Below, one piece after another: positions 46,897 through 61,200 of a DNA stretch of 64,000 nucleotides. The position numbers were made by a program, and so were the translations under genes. The notes beneath the pieces were generated by a model. It was given only the letters and a program-made list of their open reading frames with translations. It did not search any database and was not told the DNA's origin. The DNA is from Zychaea mexicana (taxonomy: Eukaryota > Mucoromycota > Mucoromycetes > Mucorales > Lichtheimiaceae). The stretch lies in assembly GCF_025766255.1 (NCBI RefSeq), contig NW_026516666.1, forward strand, positions 186,001-250,000, given 5' to 3'. Numbering within the stretch: the first letter of the stretch is position 1; every line of letters begins with the position of its first letter.

Positions 46897-47019
46897 TTAT
46901 ATACTCCTAGGGAATTAAATTTTTATTCTTTCCCTTTCTTTTGGTTGGGTAAAATGCTGTAATATTTGGAATCAGCAGATGAAGACAGTTACGGTTTTCG
47001 ATCCGCTCGCCGAGGATCG
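46897..47019 (-). promoter_or_regulatory. Promoter of family gene D with elements shared with C
   Basis: TATATAAA on the minus strand at 46897-46904 preceded by CCTAGGAG. TGCTGTAATATTTGG then AATCAGCAGAT on the plus strand at about 46955-46980. CGATCCGCTCGCCGAGG at 46999-47015, which extends to an inverted CGATCC...GGATCG (to 47019). Confidence 0.6.
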
Positions 47020-49033
47020 ATTGTTTCTCAGTTCATGCTAAGCTACCAAGCCATTTTTTTCTTTTCAATGCAATAGCCAATAGCAAATGGGGTGGGTTTA
47101 AAGAGCTGTCATGCAACAACAGCAGTAGGAGTAATAACAAGTGACCTTTGTGCTCATTACTGATTTCGATGTCAAGTGCGATTGCTACACCATTCGTAGT
47201 TATCTGGAAAAAGATATACATTTCACTGTTATGCGTCACCTGCGAGTGGCTCGTGGTATATTGAAGGATCATCAGGAGGAATAGCCACTTGAATATCCCG
47301 CATGTGAGTGAAACTAGCGGAGACAGCAGCAGTGGGGTTCTGGACAACCGTGAACACAGAAAAGGAAAGGGTTAAGATCGAGAAATAGAATCTGATGATA
47401 CCAACCAATGGATTGAAACATGCTGTCGACTAGGTTGAGACAAGAAGATTGCAGCTAACGTTAGTGCACTGATGCATCCGCTCTTTACCAAAAAAAGGAA
47501 AATGACGACAATTGATCGTAAGAAGAGAACGGAAACATACGCCCCAGTCAAACCACAATTTTAGGGCGCTGAGACCCTAAATATATAATAAAACATTTTT
47601 TCATACAAAAAAAAAGAGAACGGAAACAAATGGGCGAGACTCCCGGCAGAAGATATAGTAGCAAATAATAGTAACGAAAATCATGCACGCACAGAACAGC
47701 TCATCTTGGCATATATGTGTGTATTGTGAGCTTCCCAGCAGTAATGGTACGCTGTGTCCTAAAGCATGAATGTTTGTCTGAGTCGTTTTAAGCAAATTAT
47801 GACACATTTGTATTTGTTGCGAGATGCAGCTACATGCTTTTTAGTAGGTCGATAGGAGGTGATCTGACATCGCACTCAATCGCGAAGAGTTCGACGACAA
47901 ATATAGACAAGAAAAAGGTTATCTTGATACGTCGGACGTTGCACACAGTGTTTACAAAACGGATAAATAAACAATGGTGTCTCTATGGTAATGGCGTGTG
48001 TTTTAATAGACTCGATACTTGACAGCAGTAGAAGTAATAAACATGATGAGACTTTTAGTTAAACCACAAAAGAACTGCCTCCCTATAAGTCCTGCTATAT
48101 CTGCTGATATCAATATTGCATATTTCATTGTTTTTGTTAAGCATGATGTGAGCAATGATATCAATATAAATAATGGCCGATAACGAATTGACGACATCAT
48201 AGTCAATATCCTTTTAGCAGCAAATTATGCAGCCCTGAATAGAACCTCATTCAAATATTCTATCGCATCCCATATTAAGTCGTAAAGCTCGTTATCAGAA
48301 CGCTTGCACGATCATTTGATTTAATGTAGTTGTACGGCTTGATGCATACTGGTATAGCAGGACATGTGACATACATGTAATGTTCGCGAACATCGTAGTG
48401 ACCCTTGATAGTATTAGCTTTCAATGGTAGTAGCACCAGCATTGCCGAATCTATAGTGCTTCAGTATATCGATTTTGGATTCATATGCGTCGTCCTGTAG
48501 AGGCATGTGGGAGCCTTGGATGCTACTCCAGAATAATAATTTTGAATCAATTTCGTATTCTTGCTGTTGTTGGTATTGCGTTGTTGCTGGCACTACTTTT
48601 CATCATCCAGGCACAAGTCGAAGAGAGCAGCAAAGGCTAGTATGGTCAGATCCTGGTTAACCGAGAGCCGATACAACTCTAGCGTCAAGTCCAGAAGAGG
48701 GATATATACCGTTTGCTCAAGTTCAAAAAGAGAATATGAGCTTGAAATTAGCCAAAAAAAAAAAAGCATTATTATTACATACACACCGGTACATATTAAG
48801 CATAGTATGTCATGACCGCATTTTTTTTGTTTGCATCCAGCAAATGAAACGACGAAGCACTCTAATTATTCTCTAAAGAAATTGAGTATCAGGATAGTCT
48901 CTCCAATATTTTGCATTCAATAATGACGGATACACTATGCTGATTCAACTTTATTAATTTGTATACTGAAGAAATGGTTCAATGATAAAATATGAAGAAT
49001 GTGTGTTTCTCTTATAGTTGCTACATGACATTA
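47020..49033. other. Intergenic, about 2 kb, with one small retroposed insertion
   Basis: AT-rich with short ORFs lacking family features. Contains the 76-bp poly(A)-ended insertion at 47538-47613 flanked by a 15-bp repeat, and a poly(A) run near 48755. Confidence 0.5.
47523..47628 (+). mobile_element. Small poly(A)-tailed retroposed insertion with about 14-bp target-site duplication
   Basis: AAGAGAACGGAAACA occurs at 47523-47537 and 47614-47628. The 76 bp between them contain a stem-loop (TTTAGGG at 47560-47566 with CCCTAAA at 47575-47581), AATAAA at 47587-47592, and end in a run of A. The direct repeat, signal and tail point to LINE-mediated insertion of a short RNA 3' end, or a SINE fragment. 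Confidence 0.62.
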
Positions 49034-50384
49034 CTAATAGGCGCTAGCGGAGAGCGCATACACAGGTCGTTCACCTGGATGCTCGCCAAGTGTCCATAGC
49101 TGATCGCCTTGCTGACGATATGCAAGATCCTCTGGACCAACCGAAAGTATTCCTTCATAGTGGTTCAAGTCACCAGTGCTACGATCCCAGGTATACAAAT
49201 CGCCGTTTGTACGATTACCGCGCGAGCACGAAAAGTAGTACTTTTGGACACCGTCCTTAGTAATAGAAGTAGCACCTTGCATCGACTTCAATCCGACATA
49301 ATAGAACTCGGTCGCAGTAGCGTATGTTCCCGAGCTATGCACAGGAAGTCGTGTTTCGTAATCAATGTCAAAGCGGACGATACGATTATTGACGCCCGAT
49401 GAATTGTACTGGCCCATGACAAAAGAATCCGGTATGGTAGTACGATCCAAGCTAATGAAAGAGTAGGCGAAATCTTTTGCAACGTCACTGTAAGCCAAGT
49501 AATGACCCCACTGTGGGAGAACATATCTAATAATTAAAGTAAATTAGATGTGTAAAGAGTTGGTTGATTATAAGCTACCACCTTGTACAGCTTAAACGGA
49601 AAGAAATAGAACATGGATACATTACTTGTAGTTTGCACCTTCATATCGACCGCTTCCGACATGGCCGATACCATCACCAATGGAGACTTCATAGATGTGG
49701 CTCAAATCAAAGATACGAATACCATTGGCAGTATCAACCACATAGAGTAAGTTTCCATACCACATTATTCCTCCTGCGTGGATTTTTACAGAGTGGAACG
49801 ATGGGACGCCGGCAGTCGTTTCGTAGGGAACAACCAAAAGCACGTTACGGTAGTGATACTGGTTCGAGTTCATTTCAACAAACGATATGCGGACACCCTT
49901 ATTTGCTGGATCACTAGATTTTGTCGTGTGGTCATACCATGATATAAGCATCATGTTGTTTTCACCATACGTTCCCTTGTCGTATGCATCAGAGGATGAT
50001 GTGACGCCCTGTGGATACCATTTCGTTGTATCGATATCGTTGTAACCATCCTTCTTGTCCCACCTACATGATATTTGTCACATATTTAGCGGCAAAGTAA
50101 ATATGTATATAAATTGATCCTTAATTGATAATAAAAACATACGTATAATCGCGAATATTAACTGATGGACCATCATACGGAAGACACGGGTGGTTTGTAT
50201 TCCGAACAACTTCGGCGACAGTAACATTGGGCAGCTCGTCATCCAGCTTAGCGATAAGATCTTCATAGTGACCTGGCTTGCCAAATAGTTTGAATTCGCT
50301 TGCTTCAAGCTCTAGAATAGCGGCTTGGACTACACATGTGGCAGCTGTAATCGAAATAAGAAATTTTGTTGATAGCCAAACCAT
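49034..50384 (-). CDS. Secreted protein, probable beta-propeller, unknown substrate
   Basis: Three exons on the minus strand: 50143-50384, 49626-50063 and 49034-49526, giving 390 residues. Residues 1-22 (MVWLSTKFLISITAATCVVQA) form a signal peptide. The mature part is rich in W, Y and G with repeated strand-like phrases: NNMMLISWYDHT, GVRISFVEMN, HYRNVLLVVPYE, VKIHAGGIMWYGNLLYVVDT, GIRIFDLSHIYEV, GDLYTWDRSTGD, LWTLGEHPGERPVYAL. The phrase HAGGIMWYGN...YVVDTANGIRIFDL is typical of a group of secreted proteins of fungi and actinobacteria that I recall as uncharacterised. No catalytic motif is obvious. Few cysteines remain, so it may be a cell-wall or extracellular binding protein. Confidence 0.72.
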
Positions 50385-52210
50385 TCTTGATGTATAGTAG
50401 TAATGAGAGGAATCTAGAAATTTGTTTGGGAAGTGCAGGAGAAAAAGTATAAACCGTTCTTTTGTCGCTGTATTTATATTGTTTTACAGAACCTATTTAC
50501 TACCATCGCTACATAAACAGAAATAAAAAAAGAGGCTGTGTTCGCTGATCCCTTTCAAAGCCTCCCTAGGTATGTATTTTTCAAAATGGAAACCATTATA
50601 AACAATTTATGTGTTCTAGACATGTTCTTGTCGTTGTCGTCACGTACGCATATTGATTGAAATAAAAGAAAGGTAGCAGTAGTACATCCCGTAATAGAAA
50701 GTCTGGATTGTGTAATGTAGGACTTGTAAGCTGCTTGTACTGAAGCAACAAGAAGCGTTGTATACATAGAAAGGTTGAGCTACCATAGAAGACTGCGCTA
50801 CTACCTATTGAAGATCGACTGTTCGTGTCTTTTTTTATATGTATTTTACTATAAATCGATCATTAGCAACCACTTAGAGTACGGTAGTAAAGCCACCCAT
50901 ACAAAAGACGAGAGGTTGAAATACTATATCACTTACCAAATATTTTTCTTGAAATTAAACTTTGATATTCAAAGCGGCGATCAATGGTGGGGTACACAAT
51001 TGTCATATGTACTTAATATCTACCAAGGACTGCTACTACCCCTTCCATTTGAGCACAAATACAATGCTGTCAATGTGTCACTAAACACACATAGGGAAGT
51101 AAAATCCCTCTTTTCTTTACCACAATGGACCTCTTAAAGTGCAGTTTCTGCTATATTTGGTTAACCTCATAATACTCGTGTGTAGAAAATGTATACATCT
51201 TGCATTATTACTTTTTATTTGTGACTGGACCTTTTAAGCTGTTACTTTGTACTTTACTCACACGCGTTTTACTGAGTGGCACAGGAGACTTCGAAGAAGC
51301 TGTAGTGTAGCTCTCACAGCACAACATCTGGAAAAGAGTTTTAAATAACTTAATTAATGAAGGAAAATTTGAATGATTACACAAAAACACGCGACACCAC
51401 GTCTCCCATCTTATCAATATCTGTGAATCCTACAAAATGTTACGCGATAGATTGAAAGGAGTCAGCACCAGGTAGTATGTACGCACCGCAATCCGGGGAT
51501 TTGCGGCTGTCGTTTTGATACATTATTTTATTTTCTAAAGAGCTGCTATTTTTTGGTGGGCACGCCTCCTTGTTATGTTATTGTATCGATCGACGCATAG
51601 CATTCTGATAAACGACACACTGTCAATCAAGCGTAAATATGATAGCAATTTAGCGCTTAGTAGCTCGATTCACCATGCATTCACTCAATTCTAGATCTTT
51701 ACTTGAATGTATCTCTGCGGCCTGTTTTGAAGAATAAAAACTTAATAGAACAACAGTGTGTGACTTTCGCCAATAACAACATCTCATTGTTAGGTATTAC
51801 TTGGATGTGATACCGCTGTTAATGCTTGAAAACACTCAATTGATCCCACTCTGTTGCATAGCAGAAGTCCCCTATCACCATTGTATGAAGACACTAAAAT
51901 GAACGATATATTATGAAGGTCATATTATTGGGAATAACACTTTTTGTTCGTGAGTACTATCTAGCTGTGCGAAGGAAAAGGGTAATAGGTAGTGTGGGAT
52001 AGAATGTGATAAAAGGGATATGTTATGTAAGTGATGAGCTTGTGAATAATAGGATAAAGTGGATAGTAATACAGAGTTGGTGTGCTTTGTGCGCTAAAGA
52101 TCCGGGAGGAATTAGGGGAAGAAGGGAAAAAATTGCATGCTTTAAGATTTAAGAAGATGAGGGTGGACGATGATGTATACGTATAATAGAAGGGAAATGT
52201 AAAAAAATGT
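50385..52210. other. Intergenic, about 1.8 kb, no supported gene
   Basis: Holds the promoter of the secreted protein gene and the 3' flank of the large cytolinker gene. The 120-codon ORF at 50775-51137 has no family features. Confidence 0.45.
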
Positions 52211-55200
52211 TTAGGCTCGTCTTCGAGTGACTACAGGCATTTTGGCGCCCTCTTCCGCTTTGGTCATCTTGACCATTACTTGATTTCCTGCCTCATCCAC
52301 ACGGATATACTTGTCTCCGTCAAGGTGGCCACGAGCTGCAGGGGTTTTAGAAGAGCGACGGCTTGACGTGGACCATGTGCCTGCCAATAAGCTGTTGTTA
52401 TCCGTGCTACTCGTTGCACTTAGAACACCATTCGCGCCACTTCCGCCACTTGCGCCACCACCTCGTACAGTGATACGGCCTGACGGTGACACGCATCGTG
52501 TGTTGGGAGCAAGAGATGATGACTGGAAAGGCGTTGAAGTAGATGAAGAACCGCCCGAAGATCCACTGCTGCTTGTACTTGAAATGGCGTCGTCTGCTGT
52601 CGAGCGGATGCTTCCTTCAGTCAACTTGTGATCGCGCAAAAACCTAGGTCATTTAACAATGGTGAGTATTTATACTGCGGTAGAGACTCCTCGTATTATA
52701 CCGTATAGCAACTTACTTTGACAATTCGACCCATCCACCTCCAACGCGGACCATCACCAACTTGCTGGGCAAAATGCGGCAATATACCAAGCGTGGATTG
52801 ACTTCACCAAACCAGTACTTGCCCACTTCACCGGGCACCATCTTGACCTTGACACGATATGCGTTATCATTGACAATACGGCCGAGCTCCATATCTAATT
52901 CATTTTTGGGATCGGCGACATACTTGGTGCGCGAGACTGAGCGTGTTGGAATCGGGGTTTTGGAAGGTCGCAGAGGAACACGGCTGCGTCGAGTATTGCT
53001 GGCTGTGCTGCTCTGGCTCGATGAATGACGCGTCATGGGTACTGGGGTCGGTAAAGGTGGAGGCAAACCGCTCTTTTTACCACTGGTACCGTTGCTTGCA
53101 CCACCGCGGCGCGAGCTGGTCGTCTTGGCCATGGCAAGCTTGGTGAAGAAATCATGGTCAAGCTGATTGATGCAGGTCTGCAGTTCACGTTCGCGTGCCG
53201 CAGCTGCTGCCTTGATCTTGTTGCATCGTGCCAATGCCCGTGCCAGGCGCTCAGAGACGCGTGCATCGCCTGGGTGCTTCTCTGCCTCGGCCTTGGCTTT
53301 CTTGACGAGCTGGGTCATACCTGGTTCATACTGCTTGTACGACGCAATCAGGTTCCGCAACAGCGACTGCAGATCCGATTTGCTGAATTTGTTGTTAACC
53401 ACAGCTGCATGATGGGGTGCTGCATCATCGATGGCTGTAGACAAAAGCGTGGCTTGCTTTTCAAGTTTGTCGACAGTTTGCATGAATGTCTTTATATTGC
53501 CTTGCGTCGTAGCCTCACTGCGCCGTGTGGCTAGCAAGCTTTGCAGATCGCGGATGTTTTCCTCGAGGGACATGCGTTGGTTTTTGAGGCCTCGGTCTGT
53601 CTCGGTCGGTTCATCTGCAAAGAGTGTATTCAGGTTTTGGGCCGCGATTTTTTCAACTTCCTGTTCAATCTCGCGCAGCTCCTCTTGCTCGACACTGATC
53701 ATGTTCTTGTCGTCGTTCGAGGAAAGCTGCAACGCACTGGCACGATCCTTGAGCTTATCCACGTAGCGCGTCGTTTCAGTCAAGCGGGTAGATACGTCGC
53801 GATGCTTCTTGGCTTTTTCCATGCGTGCCAGCGTCTCAGCAATCATCGACTTGAGTTGACCATATTCGCTCTTGAGTGATTCTAATCGACTCTCGACAAC
53901 CTTGGCCACTGCTGTATAACGCTTGTCCTCTTTTCGCTTGTCTGTAATGGCAGCAACTTGGCGCGCTTGCTCTTCCACGGCTTGAATAGATTCCTCAGTC
54001 GATCGTTCCATATCCGCAAGCAAGATCGGCATTTCGGTCTCGTCGCCACTGGTACTGGTGATGGTCGATATCAGTGCATCCAGCGAGCTACGAACATTAC
54101 CACCCAGCTTATCATGCTTGGAGTACAGCTTCAAAAGTTCCAGGTACGACTGCTCATCATTGATGGCGTTATCCAGTTCCTTCACTGCATCAGTGGTCGG
54201 CTTGCGAACGCTGTCAACTGTTTCGACATCAACCTTGAGTTCGTCCGTCAGTCGCTTGCACTGTGGGGAGAATGTTCCTGTTAACTCATCTTGAAACGTG
54301 TTGCATTCGTTTCGTGCAGCAGCTAGCGTCTTGCCGTGTGTCTCGATGAAGCTATCGGTTTCTTCCACTCGCAGGTTATCGTTGTCGATGAGTGGTCCAA
54401 CATGTTTCACCTTGCCCAGATGTTTGGTGCAGCCATTCTGGATTTCCTTGGCCTGCTGTTTGACTGCATCCAAAACCGATTGCTGCGTGTACTTGGCTCG
54501 GCACGCTTCGATTGCTTCGCCTATCATGCGTGCATCATCCGTGACTTTTGCATGTCGACCGAGTAAATGAGCATTGCGCTCACTATTGTCACGTGTGAGA
54601 CCTGTCGCAAGTTCGTCCAATGCATGGGTGACTGTTTGCAAACGGCGAGTAGCAGCATCCAAGGCAGCATCACCATCCTTGTTGTTCGCATCAAACTTAT
54701 CCACATCCTGTTTGATGGCTGCCAAGTCCGTTTGAGCCTGAGCAAGAGTTTCATGACCATCCACACATTTCGCTGTATCACCGACAAGCTGCGATAATTG
54801 GCTGCTTGCTGCCTCAAGGTCGGACCATTGCGCATCAATGCTTTCCTGGCATGCCTTCGTGTCTTCTTCTGCGTCGATTTGAGACTTAATAAAGCTGTAG
54901 TACGCTACGAGGTCGGCGTACGCTTCCTTGCAATCGTCTTGTTGGGACAATGCTTCTTTGTGAGCAGCAACAAGATGCTGGTATTGCTGCCGCATCTCCT
55001 TGATATCCCGTGCTTCAATCGTGGAGCGCTGATGCCTATCAATCGTCGCGTGAACCAGCGCACATACCTCTTGCAAACGCGCCTGTACCACGTCGGCATT
55101 GTCGCTGTGCGTTTTTGAAAGTCGGCTGACATTGACAGCGTCGTAAAGACGGGTGATTGCCGTTCGCACTTGCACTGCACTTTCTGCCACTCGATCCATC

Positions 55201-58200
55201 TGCTCTTTGACCTCGACGTTGCTGTTGGCTTCCTCGGATTCAGCCGCATCCTTTTGCAGTTGTTCATAGTCGCGCGATTCAAGCTCATCCACCTGCTTTT
55301 GCCACTGCGAGATCTGTTCGTCGGTCACTGTCGTGGTCTCGGCATCGCCAATTGCATCCCTAAGCTCGTCGAAGGACGACAAGAGTTTCTTTGCCCGCTC
55401 CTGAATCTCTGCAGGGATCAACGATGCCAGCAAAGCCTGCTTGGTTCGTACCGTCTCATCCATTAAGTCAGACCATGCCTTTTCGACAGCAGCCTGCTGC
55501 TCGACTGGCAATTCTTCAGTGGGGCACAGGCGCGTACATTTATCATAGGCAGCCTTGAGCGTCGTCATTGCATTTTCGCTCGCATGCGAAGCTGATTGAA
55601 TGCTATCTGTCAAGCTAACACCATCACGCAGTCCCGGAATACTGCACGGCGGCTCGGTATGTTCCCGTGCCTTGGATAACATGGTGTTGCGCAAATCGAT
55701 CCATTCCGTGCAGGCTTCAACTTCTTTGCGGTATGCTTCCATTGCCATCTTGCGCCTAGAAATGTTTTCTTTGGACTCGAGCAGTTGCTCCAAACTATCG
55801 AGCAGCCCTGTCAGTCGTTTGCTCTTGGTTTCGACCGTATCTCGTACCAGCGAATTCGATGCATCATCTTTGAGCTGTTGCTGTGTCGATACTGCTAGGT
55901 CGGAAGATACAAGGGATTTCGGGCTGTCGGGTCGTGTTGGATATGGAATTTTGGCAGACACGTCGCGATCAATAGCTTGACTACTCGATCTCAATTCTTG
56001 CACCCGTCCAAACATGGTCATAGCCGCTTCTTCATTGCTAATACCACTATTGTTGTTGTCATCACTGGTAGACGCCGCAATTTCTTCACGGATTTGTTCA
56101 GCTGATTGCTCTAAAGCAAAAGTACGATCCAGAAAATCGGCCATCAAACACCGCTGGGTAACAATACCATCAGCAAACGTCAAGTCGAGTTGGATCCGCT
56201 TTTGGATATAATCAAGGTGTCGGATTCTGCCGTTAAGCGGTTCCGAAATAAGGACCATGTTGCTCGCTGCTGTGGATGATGCTTCGCGCAACTCGTTCAA
56301 GTCATTCATCAATCGATCAATGACTTTATCACAATACTGTGCATACTGATCGTTCAAGTCAGTCCATGCACTTTGCAGTTCGTCATTACTGTTATTGTTG
56401 CTGTTCTCGTCGCCATTGTCATCGTCAGCAGCCGATGATGTCCATCGTGCTCGTTCTTCAATGAAACGATCCACAACGCCCTGATGCTTTTGTAACCATT
56501 GCAACGACTCTTGTAGCTGATCATCGAACGTCAAGCGCTGTCGCACCAAATCAAGTTCCTTTGAGCGTGCGCCCAAGTTTTCTTCAAACCGATTCGTTGC
56601 TCGGTTCAAAGATTCCATCCATGCTTCAATATGATCCGGTGTAGCAATCGGCCGTGCGAGCTTGGCAAAATACTTAACAAACGTGTCATAGCTTTGCTCA
56701 ATACCAAGCAACGTTTCCAAGGTAAAAGTGTCCTTTTGTTTAATCAGGTCATCCCAATCAGCCTCCAACTGCTGGACATGCTCTCGACTGAAATCTTCTT
56801 GTGCTATCCATTTGTTCTTGTTGCCATTGAACGTACGCAGCTGCTCGCTCATTTTCTCGAGCTGATCACGACCCACTTGCAATCGCTTTTGCCAAATGCT
56901 GCGCTTTGATGCAGCTTCGATGGTCACCCGGTGGTCTGCAAGCGAGTCCTTGAGCTGCTCCAAATGCGTCATGACCTCCCCAAGTCTTCGAACAGGCACC
57001 GTGATATCCACTGATTTGATTTTAGCCTTGGTTGTAGTCTCCATCAAATCGGCGACCTTGTCATGAAGCTCCTTGAGCCGAACATTCTCGAACTCACGCA
57101 GCGTATCTACTAACGCACCATGTTTGTTTTCGAGATCGTTCATCAAATCATCCGTGACACTTGCAAAGGTCGCGTTATCAGCAGTGATATCAATATGCTG
57201 CTGCTTGAGTTGAGCGGCTTGCTCATCGATCCACGTTTGCAATTCAGCTGCTTCATTGTCGTACTGACCGGTAAGCGTTTTGGTGTGATTGGCTTGACGA
57301 TATGTCTCGAGCAGCTGGTCGATGGATTCCCGAAGGCCTTGCAATTCGTCCATTTTTCGGTCGAGCAGTGCCTTGATCTGCGCCTTGATTTGGGCATTGT
57401 AGTTGGAGGTCTCGGTCGGCTGCAACGAGCGCAAGAGACCAGACCCATTGTATGTGGGGTAAGGCATGCTCTGACCACATTCTTGCCAAATAGCATCAAC
57501 GATCTGGCGGAATGACTCGGCACGCGATTCCAACAAATGAGCCTCCTGATCTTCCATAATGCGACGCGTCATTTTCGTGATAGCATCTCGTATCTTTTCG
57601 CCATCGCGCTGAGCATCCTGCACGCGCAAGAGGAACTCGGTGATAATGGAGCGTTGCGTCATGAGCTCGGTCGTGTATGTGAGCAGGAACTGCAAATCCT
57701 TGTACTTTTGCTCAACTTCGCCCTGCTTTTCAGTCAAGAATTGAAGCGTGGTTGTAGCCATGCTGTTGCTGTTAGTATTGGTCTTGCCACCATTGTGTTG
57801 CATCTCGGTGTACTTGTCGGTCAGTTGTTGATGCATGTCGGATAACACAGACATGTGACGATCACCAATTTCAGCTACGCGGTCCTGAAGCAGCTGTACT
57901 GCCTGTGTATTTTCATTATCGTGCGCATACGAGGGCTTGTCAACATCTTCTCTGCTAGGATCGAACCGACCTTTTTTGATACACAGGTCCCAGATCTTGC
58001 GAGCCGCAGTGAGTATCAGATGATTGTTCTTGCCCCACATGCCTTGCCAGGCCATGTATCGCTTCACCATGTCCAAATCAAACGCACGCTGACCGAGTAA
58101 ACGCTGCAACTGTTGATGTGCCGTTTCGAGACCCTCGATGCTGCTCACCAACGAGTGTCGGTCAATTGAGACTGCGTTTGAGGCATCAATGTCGTCTTCA

Positions 58201-61200
58201 AGCTGCCGTACTTCTTGAAGAGCATTCGCCAGATCATCTTGCTCGATCTGCGCCAGACGTGTGGCGATACCGTCGCGTTCCTTTTCCAAACGGGTGACCT
58301 CTTCTTCGTCCATTTCTCCAAGGTTCTGTTGGCTGCAGACATCCATCTTAGCCTTGTTCAATGTCCGTGTTCGCTCGTCCATCCATGCAGTCAAGCGAGC
58401 CATCTTGTCATAGGATATCTTGGATCGTTGATGAAGCGACAGAATGTATTGGCGGCTAGCAAGCAGTTGATCCAAACCTTCGGCCAAAAGCGCTAATGAC
58501 ATACCATAGGCACTAATTGTGCTTCGGATCGATTCGTTGGCAAGCTGGTTGTCCTGGTCATCGCCCGTGCCAATGGCTGTGCTCATATCTGGTGCATCTG
58601 GATAGGGCACTTGGGCAGCAAAATGGGTTATCAGATAGGCCGATTGTTCCTTGAAAGTCTGCACATTCTCAGCATACAATTCCTCGTCGTTGAGATTGAC
58701 AGCATCGTGTTTGCGATCGCCTGTTTCCATCATAGCCTGTCGCAGTTTCTCGCCCTGTTCCTTGATCTGTCGGAACTGGCCTACTACTTCCATCACCTTG
58801 AGATGCTGCTCTACGACCTTGCGACAAAATGCACAGCGTTTCATCAAGTCTTCGAATGCCTTTTCGAACCCTTCTTGTCGCTTTTCCAGATGATCAGGCA
58901 AAGCGGCGGTATCTGCTGAAGCTGCAGTCGAATGGTTGAGCTCGTCCAACTCTTGATAGGCATCCAGCACATGCGAGTAGTCCTCTTGGTCGAAATCGGC
59001 AATCTTGCGCTCGAGATAGACGAGTGTCTGAATCACTTCTTCAATGTTGGATTCGGAAGCATCGGACCACCGCGCATTCTTGCGTAGAAACGCGTTCATT
59101 TCCTCGTCCGTGGTAGCCACCCATTTCACTGCGTCGGCGAACAAATTTTCCCACTGGATTCGCAGCATGAGCATGTCAAGTAGAATCGATCGGCTGCCTA
59201 ATAGTTCCTTGAGTTGATTCAGCATGTTGAGCGTTGTCAATGTTATCTCGATCGTCGATGTGTCTGCAGGACTCAAGTCTTTTTTTCGCTCGACACCCGT
59301 GAGTGTCTTGACGTGCGTACGCAGCCGCGTCATGTCGTCTGCGTCAAACTTTTCAATCTCTTCGCGCAACGCTTGGTGCTCGTCGTACAGCACCTTGATT
59401 TTGCCATCCGAGACCGACAACTGCAGACTCAGTGGATCTACGTCCTCCATCAATCCATCGCGTTGTTCAATGATATCGATACGCTCTGCAATCCATTTCC
59501 GAATGCGTTGCGCCTCAATGAACCAGACTCGCACTTGGTCGACCCAATCGCCCACGATTTCGTACTTTTCTTGTATTTTTTGTAGATGTGCAACGTAGTA
59601 CCAACGATCGTCTTCGTTATTGTTGTTGTCGCCATGCTTCTGTGGCTCTTTTACAGGGGCTATGATGGTGCTGTCCGTACTAGCATCCATTACAAGCAAA
59701 TCCTTGTATTCTTCTTGAACAGCTTGGATCGTCGATCGAGCCACGTCAACGCGTTTTTCGAGGTCTTGAATGGCGTCATCCGTTACGGACTTGGTGCTGT
59801 CGCTCAAGGTTTTGCGAACGATTTCAAGCTCTTCGCTGATGGCGCGTGTGATGTCGGCAAAAGAGACACCCCGCTTGTATCGGCGGCAATCATTCTTTGA
59901 ACTAGACAAGGACTTGCTGAGGTTGTCATGTCGCTGCTGTAGTCGTGTGTATTGTGCTGAAACAATGCGCATGGCAGGTGCACACAGGTCTCGCGCAAGT
60001 TGCTCGAACGATTTCCACGTATTGGCATCAAACGTGTCTGCCGATGATGCCAGCTCTGCAATCGACGCTTCATATTTATCAGCTGATTCATTCGAGCCTT
60101 CCTCTAAGGGTTGGAGAGGATATACAACGTCGGATCCATCCCCACTCTTTTTGATGATTGTTGGATAAGCATTGTCCAACGATTCACGTAAGGCAATGAT
60201 TTCCTTTTCGACAGATGCGGCCCGTTGTTGGAAGCGCTTGGCATCGTCTTCGCCTTCCTGCCAATCGTGCTGCAACGTATTGAGCGTATCGCCAGTCGAC
60301 ATCATCAGTCCGACGAATTCTGTCCATCGACGCCCCATATCTTCGTAGATCAATACGGCCTCGGCCTGTATCTGTTCATGCTCATCACCATCATCGTTTA
60401 GGGATCCGCTGCTACTGTCAATGTGTTCTTTGGTGACAAGTTCTTGACGCTTGGCTTTGATTGAATCGAGGAGGGCATGTTGCCCGTCGGCCTGTTCTCG
60501 TATGGCTTCAAAAGCAAACATGCGCTGTGTGATGGCTTCTGCTGAGCTGATTTCGTCTTTGGTCATGGCTTCAATGGCTGGAGAAAAGGAAGAGATGAAT
60601 GTAGCAAGCGCGTCGCGATCGGATCTCATGTCGATGAGAATTGGATTGGATATTTCATCACTTGGCGTATCCAATGGTGTCGGTTCCTCTTCTTCATCAT
60701 CGTCTTCTTCCTCTCCTTCTCCTTCTCCACTGTTCTCATTGTGTTTATCTTGCACTGTAACTATTTTATCATAATTAATCTAATTGCATATAGGTAAAAA
60801 TAGCATTTTTTTTTCGAATGATGGCTCAGTAAATCACTGTACCTGCACGTTCATCTTCATTTTCCTCCAATAACATCTGTTCCTCTTCTTTTACTTCCTC
60901 CTCTTGCTCCTCTATCAGTGGATCAGTCTCATTCTGATGTATGCCCAAGAACTTTAGTAGAGCCGAAATGCAAGCAGCGCGCTGTTTCCGTGCAAGATCT
61001 GCCGCTTCCTGCGTCTCCGACCGTTGTGCATAAGACATGATTTTGTAAAACTCGCCGACATACATCATCACGCTGGGTTCGTGCGGATAGTCGACGTCTG
61101 TGAGATCTTCGGGCTCAAGGTACCGTGGTATATTCAGCTGATGCTCACCAATGTTGAATGCCAACGTCAACAACTCGATCCATGTTTGATGGTTCCATTC

